Below are positions 1 through 4,524 of a stretch of 6,840 nt of DNA, piece by piece. Source of the DNA: an archaeon. Lineage in GTDB: Archaea > Nanobdellota > Nanobdellia > Pacearchaeales > GW2011-AR1. The DNA is taken from the NCBI GenBank assembly GCA_030593225.1, contig JAUVHP010000056.1, positions 1 through 6,840 on the forward strand. Reading direction: 5' to 3'. Every line of letters starts with the position of its first letter. The stretch's first letter is position 1. The notes beneath the pieces are model-generated. The model worked only from the letters and a program-made list of their open reading frames with translations. It was not told the origin of the DNA and did not search any database. Position numbers and translations under genes: made by a program.

Positions 1-1
1 A

Positions 2-139
2 CAAAATTTAGGAGAAATAAAAAAAGAAATGTCAATGATGCAAGATTCATTTGGAAAAATGATTAATAAAGTTGCAGACAAAAATTCAACACCAATAAAT
101 TCTACAAAGAAAAAAGTTTCTAAGAAAATAGAAGAATAA
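2..139 (+). CDS. C-terminal end of an unidentified protein (5' end outside window)
   Basis: An open frame enters from the left edge (codons in phase with base 2) and ends at TAA 137-139, giving 45 residues. The fragment is hydrophilic, starts with a short amphipathic stretch containing several Met, and finishes in a Lys-rich tail (KKKVSKKIEE). No domain is visible and no function can be assigned. It converges on the minus-strand gene ending at 168, with an AT-rich inverted repeat between them that may terminate both transcripts. The composition fits a coding 3' end in this genome, but with so little sequence the call rests on frame openness, the clean stop and the convergent arrangement. Confidence 0.6.
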   Translation, partial: QNLGEIKKEMSMMQDSFGKMINKVADKNSTPINSTKKKVSKKIEE

Positions 140-156
140 AAATTTTAATAAAATTT
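140..156. terminator. Possible bidirectional terminator between convergent genes
   Basis: AAATTTTA (140-147) and TAAAATTT (149-156) are a perfect 8-bp inverted repeat around one base, lying directly between the stop at 139 and the opposing stop at 168. T-rich stretches occur on both strands. Archaeal termination depends mainly on U-tracts, so the hairpin itself may matter less than the T-runs. Confidence 0.35.
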
Positions 157-167
157 AATTTCTAAAA

Positions 168-734
168 TTATTTCATATTATTTATCGCAGATTGCATAAT
201 ATTTGTCAAAGGATTTTTAGATTTTGATGGAGGACCTCCAGCATTTACAAGAATTATAAGCACAACAACAATTCCAACAATTCCTGCAATTTCTTGCCAA
301 TTTTCATACCACCAATATCCTCCTTCCCAACCCAATACTCCTGCAGTCTGAACTAAAATAACAACTAAAATAATCGCACCAATTCCAAAAAGCGTATAAG
401 TTATCCAACCTTCAGCAGGTAAAAAAAGTCCCATAATTATTATTACAACTAAAATAATCACCAATCCAATACCAAGTCTTGGAAAAATCTCTGCCAGAAA
501 TTTTGAAACAAATCCAAATTGCAAACTCATTAATGCGACTGAAAGAGAGATAATTACATTAACAGATTTGTTCTCCTGAAAAATTTTGGTTTGACTAAGT
601 ATTCCATTCAAAATTGCAAATATCAATAAAAAAGGAAGTACATATTCAAAAAATCCATATTCAGACCATTTGTTCAACATTTCTCCAATAGAACCTGTTC
701 CAAAAGCCGCCAAAAAAATCATCCCTTCTAACAT
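168..734 (-). CDS. Five-span integral membrane protein (paralogue of the protein at 1446-1949)
   Basis: This 188-residue protein is almost entirely hydrophobic. Likely membrane spans lie near residues 29-47, 58-77, 87-105, 112-132 and 148-164, followed by a basic, Pro/Ser/Lys-containing tail (about 166-188). An aromatic WWYENW segment precedes the last span. Residues 33-51 carry the pattern LPFLL-x4-I-x4-L-x2-TKI, which recurs at residues 17-35 of the 167-residue protein at 1446-1949. That, together with a similar span layout, marks the two as paralogues. The ATG at 734 is chosen because a TATA-like sequence lies about 25 bp upstream; a second ATG at 722 is a possible alternative. I do not recognise a named family and no catalytic residues are evident. 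A role as an envelope or complex component is only a guess from the neighbouring surface-protein gene. Confidence 0.8.
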   Translation of the reverse strand: MLEGMIFLAAFGTGSIGEMLNKWSEYGFFEYVLPFLLIFAILNGILSQTKIFQENKSVNVIISLSVALMSLQFGFVSKFLAEIFPRLGIGLVIILVVIIIMGLFLPAEGWITYTLFGIGAIILVVILVQTAGVLGWEGGYWWYENWQEIAGIVGIVVVLIILVNAGGPPSKSKNPLTNIMQSAINNMK

Positions 735-754
735 AAAAACAAATATGAAATCTA

Positions 755-764
755 ATTTAAATAT
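755..764 (-). promoter_or_regulatory. Weak TATA-like promoter element for the gene at 168-734
   Basis: On the minus strand this reads ATATTTAAAT, centred about 25 bp before the ATG at 734. That is the spacing expected for a leaderless archaeal transcript. The match is weaker than the TTTATAA boxes elsewhere in the window. Confidence 0.35.
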
Positions 765-777
765 CTTTCTAAGTTTA

Positions 778-799
778 AAATTTAATTTTAGTTAAATTT
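778..799 (-). terminator. Inverted repeat at the end of the GNAT gene
   Basis: AAATTTAA (778-785) and TTAAATTT (792-799) form a perfect 8-bp inverted repeat with a 6-base loop, spanning the stop codon at 792-794. It could end the acetyltransferase transcript. In DNA this AT-rich such repeats also arise by chance, so support is modest. Confidence 0.25.
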
Positions 800-1238
800 T
801 ATAATTCAAATTTAAAGACATTAAAACATAATCTCTATCATATTTAGCAGTTATTTTTTTAAATCCAAATTTTTTATAAAAAATTGGTATCTTTGTAGAG
901 ATAAGAATCATTTTTGCTTTAACATTTTTTGTTTTATTTATTCTATTAATTAAATCTCTCATTAATTTAGAACCAATTCCTTGACTTTTATATTTAGGAT
1001 TTATATTAACCCAAAAAATACTGAAAATCATATTATCTATCCACGAAGGAATAAAACCACCAAATCCTAAAACTTCTTTTTTATCTTCTGCAACAATATA
1101 AATAGGTTTAATTAAGGAATTAGAAAACATTTCATTTAATTCTTGCAAAGCCAATTTCTTAGGATACTTAGGACTATTAATTTTTAAAATTTCAAACATT
1201 TTAGAAACATCCTCTTTTTTTGCTTTTCTAAATTTCAT
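792..1238 (-). CDS. GNAT-family N-acetyltransferase
   Basis: This 148-residue protein has the layout of a single GNAT domain, a fold that transfers an acetyl group from acetyl-CoA to an amine. The N-terminus (FRKAKKEDVSKMFEI) matches the usual first strand and helix. Motif A is visible at about residues 76-93, with QGIGSK (86-91) as the acetyl-CoA pyrophosphate-binding loop (consensus Q/RxxGxG/A). IFYKKFGF (119-126) is the typical motif B region. The substrate cannot be told; small-molecule and protein N-terminal acetylation are both possible. The frame opens upstream to a TTG at 1256, but the ATG at 1238 is preferred: it starts the domain properly and sits 26 bp from a TATA box that the longer start would nearly overlap. 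The gene follows repeat copy 1 and is flanked by the two paralogous membrane-protein genes, with no evident functional link. Confidence 0.88.
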   Translation of the reverse strand: MKFRKAKKEDVSKMFEILKINSPKYPKKLALQELNEMFSNSLIKPIYIVAEDKKEVLGFGGFIPSWIDNMIFSIFWVNINPKYKSQGIGSKLMRDLINRINKTKNVKAKMILISTKIPIFYKKFGFKKITAKYDRDYVLMSLNLNYKI

Positions 1239-1260
1239 AAAATAATAACAAACCAATTAA

Positions 1261-1267
1261 TTATAAA
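1261..1267 (-). promoter_or_regulatory. TATA box for the GNAT gene
   Basis: The minus strand reads TTTATAA, centred 26 bp upstream of the ATG at 1238, as expected for leaderless transcription. It supports the shorter start. The same bases read on the plus strand (TTATAAA) point toward repeat copy 1, so a bidirectional role is possible. Confidence 0.5.
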
Positions 1268-1306
1268 CTTAATCTTTCATCTCTCCAAATTTTGAATTAT
1301 TTTTAA

Positions 1307-1443
1307 CCCTTAGTAAAAATCTTTGAAAAAGATTTTTCAGGGTACGCCAATGGTGGTGTATTGAATCAAGGCATTTGCTTCCGCAGTGTACTTAAGTACA
1401 TAAGGAAAGAAATAACGAAGAGTCAATGAAAAAGAAACAAAAT
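1307..1443 (+). repeat. Repeat copy 1; probable structured RNA element
   Basis: This 137-nt non-coding segment recurs at 5262-5400. The first 67 nt of the two copies differ only at 1359 (T here, G there). Three stems are visible. Hairpin 1 pairs AAAAATCTTT (1315-1324) with AAAGATTTTT (1328-1337), clamped by CCCT (1307-1310) and AGGG (1339-1342). Hairpin 2 pairs GTACGCCA (1342-1349) with TGGTGTAT (1354-1361), including two G-U pairs. Hairpin 3 contains the perfect palindrome TGTACTTAAGTACA (1387-1400) above TTCC/GGAA (1379-1382/1404-1407). A closing stem pairs ATTGAATC (1360-1367) with GAGTCAAT (1420-1427), one mismatch; it shares two bases with hairpin 2, so the outermost pairs compete. G-U pairs favour the plus strand as the RNA strand. 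Here the element lies between two minus-strand genes, ending 2 nt from the stop of the gene at 1446. Weaker similarity to the second copy seems to extend about 22 nt upstream. Family unknown; a small mobile element with hairpins is the main alternative. Confidence 0.6.
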
Positions 1444-1445
1444 TA

Positions 1446-1949
1446 TTAACCCTTAGCTTTTGCACCAGCAAGAACAACAGCCAAAGCCCCAGCAATCACA
1501 GCAATAAAAGCAACATTAGTCCAAAGGTCTGAACTCCAAGATTGTTTAAACAAAAGATTAACAAACTCATCAGAAATTCCAGTTGCCCATAATAACGCAC
1601 CAATCATAACTAAAAATAATACAATTCCAACAACCCATTTCATTGCTCCACTTGTTATCCCTGATTTAAGTTCTCCCCCAGAAATAAATCCCCAAAGCAA
1701 AAGTCCTACAAACACAATTATAATTGAAACAGTCAAAAATAAAATTAAATTTCCAACAACAACTTTAGGAAACACAGCACTAACAAAAATTAATCCAATC
1801 ACAAATGCAACAATAGCATCAAGCTGTTGTTTTTCCCCCCCTAAAATTTTTGTCTTTTGTAAAAGTGCAAAAATAATTGTCCAAACTAAAAGAAAAGGTA
1901 AAATAAATTGAGTAAAAACCCAGTGCTGTAAAATTGTTTCTTGTGCCAT
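1446..1949 (-). CDS. Five-span integral membrane protein (paralogue of the protein at 168-734)
   Basis: This 167-residue, strongly hydrophobic protein has likely spans near residues 11-31, 44-60, 66-89, 104-124 and 143-161 and ends in a short basic tail (AKAKG). Residues 17-35 carry the LPFLL-x4-I-x4-L-x2-TKI pattern shared with the 188-residue protein at 168-734. In both, this is followed by a charged turn (GGEKQQ here, QENKS there) and a second span. No catalytic or ligand-binding motif stands out, and I do not recognise a named family. The ATG at 1949 is supported by a TATA box about 23 bp upstream. Its TAA stop falls immediately after repeat copy 1. Location downstream of the PRC-barrel and large surface-protein genes makes an envelope role plausible but unproven. 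Confidence 0.82.
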   Translation of the reverse strand: MAQETILQHWVFTQFILPFLLVWTIIFALLQKTKILGGEKQQLDAIVAFVIGLIFVSAVFPKVVVGNLILFLTVSIIIVFVGLLLWGFISGGELKSGITSGAMKWVVGIVLFLVMIGALLWATGISDEFVNLLFKQSWSSDLWTNVAFIAVIAGALAVVLAGAKAKG

Positions 1950-1967
1950 TTTATTTTGTTTTTCCCA

Positions 1968-1976
1968 TTATAAAAT
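1968..1976 (-). promoter_or_regulatory. TATA box for the membrane-protein gene at 1446-1949
   Basis: The minus strand reads ATTTTATAA, centred about 23 bp before the ATG at 1949. It lies inside a palindromic context in which CCATT (1964-1968) and AATGG (1974-1978) are inverted copies. It implies this gene has its own start site rather than depending on read-through from the PRC-barrel gene. Confidence 0.5.
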
Positions 1977-1992
1977 GGAGCCATGAAAATCT

Positions 1993-2020
1993 TTTGTTCG
2001 AAACTGAAATTTCGGACAAA
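1993..2020. other. 11-bp inverted repeat in the 1950-2061 intergenic region
   Basis: TTTGTTCGAAA (1993-2003) can pair along its full length with TTTCGGACAAA (2010-2020) around a 6-base loop. It contains one T-G pair on the plus strand, which would be an A-C mismatch on the minus strand. It lies upstream of the membrane-protein promoter and downstream of the PRC-barrel stop. It may be a terminator for the PRC-barrel gene, a small RNA hairpin or an operator. No U-tract follows directly. Confidence 0.35.
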
Positions 2021-2061
2021 TGGAAATTTCTAAATTTGCTTCGATTTACTTGTGCCATCTA

Positions 2062-2340
2062 TTAAATTAACTCTTCAGACATATCCCCAAAATCTGAATC
2101 AGGATTTGGCAAAGCTGCTTTATTTATAATAACAATATCACTAATTGCTTTGATAAATTGGTGGGGTATAATAACACCTCGTGCTCCACCGATTAAAGAA
2201 CTCATTCCACTATCAACACGAATTCTCCAACCATCAATCTTGTTATCACATAAATTCGCTTCTTCCACCTCTCCAAAAAAATCTCCAGAATCTGTATACA
2301 CTTTAGTTCTAAGAGACTCAGTTATTTTTTTAACACGCAT
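2062..2340 (-). CDS. PRC-barrel domain protein
   Basis: This 92-residue protein matches the archaeal short PRC-barrel type: a small beta-barrel beginning with a KVYTDSGDFFGEVEEANL segment (residues 13-30), where a Gly-containing turn follows the 'modify/specify' strand pair. Next come GWRIRV (37-42) and GARGVIIPHQFIKAISDIVII (split by the usual turn, about 52-72). The acidic C-terminal tail (80-92) looks disordered. PRC-barrels occur in RimM, in photosynthetic reaction centre H subunits and in archaeal cell-division-associated proteins (the CdpB group). The short single-domain form here most resembles the archaeal group, though a division role is inference. No signal peptide or membrane span, so probably cytoplasmic. 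It lies 22 bp downstream of the 702-residue gene, but a TATA box overlapping that gene's stop indicates its own promoter. Confidence 0.82.
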   Translation of the reverse strand: MRVKKITESLRTKVYTDSGDFFGEVEEANLCDNKIDGWRIRVDSGMSSLIGGARGVIIPHQFIKAISDIVIINKAALPNPDSDFGDMSEELI

Positions 2341-2360
2341 AGAAACTAAAGATAAAACTT

Positions 2361-2370
2361 ATTTATAAAT
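2361..2370 (-). promoter_or_regulatory. TATA box for the PRC-barrel gene, overlapping the upstream stop codon
   Basis: ATTTATAAAT is a perfect palindrome centred 25.5 bp before the ATG at 2340. It overlaps the last Leu codon and TAA stop (2363-2365) of the 702-residue gene, so an internal promoter is built into that gene's end. Spacing fits a leaderless transcript. Confidence 0.5.
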
Positions 2371-4471
2371 ATTTCTGCAAAAAAGAATCTGAATAAACTG
2401 GATTATTATTCTCATAAAATTCTTTTATTTCAAAAAAGAAATTTTCTAAATCATTTTTTAAATATTTTTCTGCTTTTAATCCAGATAATTTATCTTTAGA
2501 AAATGTACCTTTGTCGATATATTTTAAAAATAATTCTTCAATAAATTTATCCTCAAATTCATATTCATTATCTTTTGAATAACCTTGTTCCATCAATAAA
2601 ATGCCTAACTCATTGCAAAAAAGCATTCCAACATTTGCTAAAACTTCTCCAATTTGACTATCTTCTTGAGAATAATCCATAACATAAGCCATATGTTTCC
2701 CCCACTCAACACTTAAAGGCATAGCATTTGTGAATATTTTTGGAGAAGTTTTCATAACTCTTACCAAGGGTTTAGCCCAAGAATGATATCCTATTAAGGT
2801 AGCTTCATCCACATATTTCTTTGCATATTCAACATCTGCATTATATAATTCTTCAGACAAATATCCTTGTTTATATGCTTCAGTACATAAAACCTTTTTA
2901 TTATGAACTAAAATTCCATTTGCAAAGAAATTATGATTATCCTTAACATTCATTAAATTATAAGTTTGAACTTTTCCTATTTCTTCAGTTATACTCAAAA
3001 GTTTTTCCTCTATTAATTCATTGTCTTCGTTTATTCTAAAAACAATATCTCCTTCTTCTAAAAAACTTACTTCTAACCCATACTTCTGACGTGTCAAATA
3101 AGGATTATATGATGCCAATCCTTTTCCTTGAACAAAATAAGGATGGTCAAAAGTATTTTTATTTTCAGCATTTTTAAATTCTAATCTAACCATCTCTGAA
3201 TGCATTGAAGAACTAAGTTCTAAAACAGGTTTATTTTCAATTTCCATTGTCCTGAAATTAACAGTTTTAATAAATTCACCCACCATTACATCTTCAATAT
3301 TTTTAGTTGTCCCATCACTCATTGTAATTTGTGTGTTAGAAACAAAACACAAAACAGGGGGAGGGGGAAGAGGTACAACACAACTATGGTCTATCCAGCT
3401 ATCACTTTTACAATCACATCCATAACGATCAAAAGTAGCAACGCAAGCATAATAATCTCTGAATTTTCTATCTGCAACACAATATTCATAATAAGCACAA
3501 TGACAATCAGTAGAACCCACAAAACATTCTGCACCATTCCAATCATAATCATTGCCAGCACAATGCCCAGGAACATCGCAAGTTCTTGTTCTTTTATAAT
3601 GCCCACCCCCGCAACTACCTGTATAAGAACAAATAGAAGTTGTTGTCCAATCATCACTCCAACCACAAATAGTATCTCCAAAATCATGTGTCCATTTATC
3701 ATCTGGTTTTGTACTTAAAGTACAATTACTTTCATCAGTTAATACTGAATTAGGATTATCACATCTTGCACACCACACACTTCTTGTTTGTTCACAATCA
3801 CCACAAGCATCAACACAACCCTGCCAGCCATCATCCTTCCAACCATAACAATATTGCCCACTATCATCTCTATCATCAGGCCTCTCAGCAGAACAAAAAT
3901 CCTCATCATTACCTATCATCACACCCCCATCACTTCTTTCACAAATAACATTTCTAGTAAGAGTTATTTCATTGCAAAAATTATCTGGGCAAGAACTCCA
4001 TGCACCTGCTTTCCACTTATAAGAACAAAATTTTTGAGTATTAATTTTCTGCTGAAGCGTTTCTCCGTCACTAAATGTGATTTGGTCTGCACTATGTCCT
4101 ATAAAACTAAATATCCAGCTAAATATTCCTGGGGTGTCTTTGCAAAAACCTTTATTTGCAATAGAAGTAGCACCACCAATTTTATTAATTGCATCTTGCA
4201 AAGATAATCTTTCTCCAAGATAAATTTGTAAATTATTTCCTAAATGATATTTTGTTAAACTTGTTGTGTTATCTAAAGTTGGAAGAGCAACACTATCTTT
4301 CAAAAAGTTTCCATCAAATGCTTCTTGTAAAGTCATAGATTTTTGATTAATTTCAACAAGAATTTCATCTGCAGAATGTCCTGGATTTGGAACTACTGCG
4401 TAAACTCCAACCCCAAAAATAATTAAAATCCAAAGTACAATCATCCCAAATAAAAAAAATTTCTTCACCAT
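2363..4471 (-). CDS. Secreted TSP1-repeat surface protein with an embedded Hint (intein/Hedgehog-type) domain
   Basis: The 702-residue protein begins with a basic n-region (MVKK), a hydrophobic core to about residue 24 and a possible signal-peptidase site after VYA (23-25). Residues 30-145 hold related segments: GHSADEI (31-37) and GHSADQI (125-131), with TLQEA, SLQDA and TLQQK near 47, 90 and 138. Residues 151-323 form three thrombospondin type 1 repeats of ADAMTS-like spacing (about 151-208, 209-269, 270-323), rich in Cys and Trp. A Pro-rich linker (367-372) leads to a Hint domain from Cys375 to Asn524: DG-T-KNIEDVMVGEF near 386-400, block B TFDH (440-443) and the end NGILVHN with His523-Asn524. 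The next residue is Lys525, not Cys/Ser/Thr, and no homing endonuclease fits in 150 residues. The tail (525-702) carries CTEAYKQGYL and WAKPLVRVM. Self-cleavage is likely, full splicing not. It probably acts outside the cell, perhaps in adhesion. Divergent from the M50-like gene. Confidence 0.85.
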   Translation of the reverse strand: MVKKFFLFGMIVLWILIIFGVGVYAVVPNPGHSADEILVEINQKSMTLQEAFDGNFLKDSVALPTLDNTTSLTKYHLGNNLQIYLGERLSLQDAINKIGGATSIANKGFCKDTPGIFSWIFSFIGHSADQITFSDGETLQQKINTQKFCSYKWKAGAWSSCPDNFCNEITLTRNVICERSDGGVMIGNDEDFCSAERPDDRDDSGQYCYGWKDDGWQGCVDACGDCEQTRSVWCARCDNPNSVLTDESNCTLSTKPDDKWTHDFGDTICGWSDDWTTTSICSYTGSCGGGHYKRTRTCDVPGHCAGNDYDWNGAECFVGSTDCHCAYYEYCVADRKFRDYYACVATFDRYGCDCKSDSWIDHSCVVPLPPPPVLCFVSNTQITMSDGTTKNIEDVMVGEFIKTVNFRTMEIENKPVLELSSSMHSEMVRLEFKNAENKNTFDHPYFVQGKGLASYNPYLTRQKYGLEVSFLEEGDIVFRINEDNELIEEKLLSITEEIGKVQTYNLMNVKDNHNFFANGILVHNKKVLCTEAYKQGYLSEELYNADVEYAKKYVDEATLIGYHSWAKPLVRVMKTSPKIFTNAMPLSVEWGKHMAYVMDYSQEDSQIGEVLANVGMLFCNELGILLMEQGYSKDNEYEFEDKFIEELFLKYIDKGTFSKDKLSGLKAEKYLKNDLENFFFEIKEFYENNNPVYSDSFLQKYL
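2900..3349 (-). other. Hint domain coding segment (Cys375-Asn524)
   Basis: This is the 150-residue stretch bounded by the nucleophile-type Cys375 and the terminal His523-Asn524. Block A (CFVSNTQI then DGTTKNIEDV), block B (TFDH) and blocks F/G (NHNFFANGILVHN) are all in order. The residues for N-terminal thioester formation and Asn cyclisation are therefore present. The Cys375 flank (VLC) is repeated just after the domain as VLC (527-529), as though the domain had been inserted into an older continuous VLCTEAY sequence. Confidence 0.8.
3503..4021 (-). repeat. Three tandem TSP1-like protein repeats
   Basis: Residues 151-323 of the surface protein repeat a unit that opens with a Trp (W-x-x-G-x-W or GWxDDxW), passes through a Cys pair and an R-x-V/T-x-C strand, and in units 1 and 2 ends with D-E-x2-C-x5-PDD. 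Units 1 and 2 share the DE..C...PDD signature (189-200 and 246-258). Unit 3 has SCGGGHYKRTRTC, close to the animal TSP1 core C-G-x-G-x3-R-x-R-x-C. Disulfides would need an extracytoplasmic location, agreeing with the signal peptide. Confidence 0.65.
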
Positions 4472-4495
4472 CTTAAAATATTATAGAAAAGAAGA

Positions 4496-4503
4496 TTTAT
4501 AAA
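4496..4503. promoter_or_regulatory. Palindromic TATA box shared by divergent genes
   Basis: TTTATAAA is its own reverse complement. Its centre (4499.5) lies 25.5 bp from the plus-strand ATG at 4525 and 28.5 bp from the minus-strand ATG at 4471. Both fit leaderless archaeal promoters. No second good TATA box is apparent in the 53-bp gap, so one element may serve both the surface-protein and M50-like genes. Confidence 0.5.
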
Positions 4504-4524
4504 ATTAATTAAACATTATAATTT

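Noticed and set aside
1239..1256. Upstream TTG start giving the acetyltransferase six more residues
   Set aside because: The extra residues (MVCYYF) do not belong to a GNAT domain, and the TATA box at 1261-1267 would nearly touch this start; ATG at 1238 fits both.
1262..1272. TATAAACTTAA shared upstream of both repeat copies (also 5198-5208) as a common promoter
   Set aside because: The distances to the elements differ (45 and 64 bp), and the first is explained as the promoter of the minus-strand GNAT gene.
1951..2058. A 35-codon minus-strand reading frame starting MAQ
   Set aside because: It contains the TATA box of the downstream gene and a strong hairpin, shows no recognisable domain and has no TATA box of its own; kept only as a finding about the repeated start sequence.
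2150..2368. Plus-strand reading frame of 72 codons opposite the PRC-barrel gene
   Set aside because: It is fully antisense to a recognisable PRC-barrel domain and shows no family features.
2900..3349. A standard splicing intein with homing endonuclease
   Set aside because: The domain is only 150 residues, has no LAGLIDADG or HNH segment, and is followed by Lys instead of Cys/Ser/Thr.
3329..3718. Plus-strand and alternate-frame open stretches opposite the surface-protein gene (3329-3718, 3391-3702, 3766-3948, 3788-4207)
   Set aside because: They lie wholly within the Cys/Trp-rich coding frame, have low-complexity Ile/Thr or His-rich content and no domains; they are by-products of its codon pattern.
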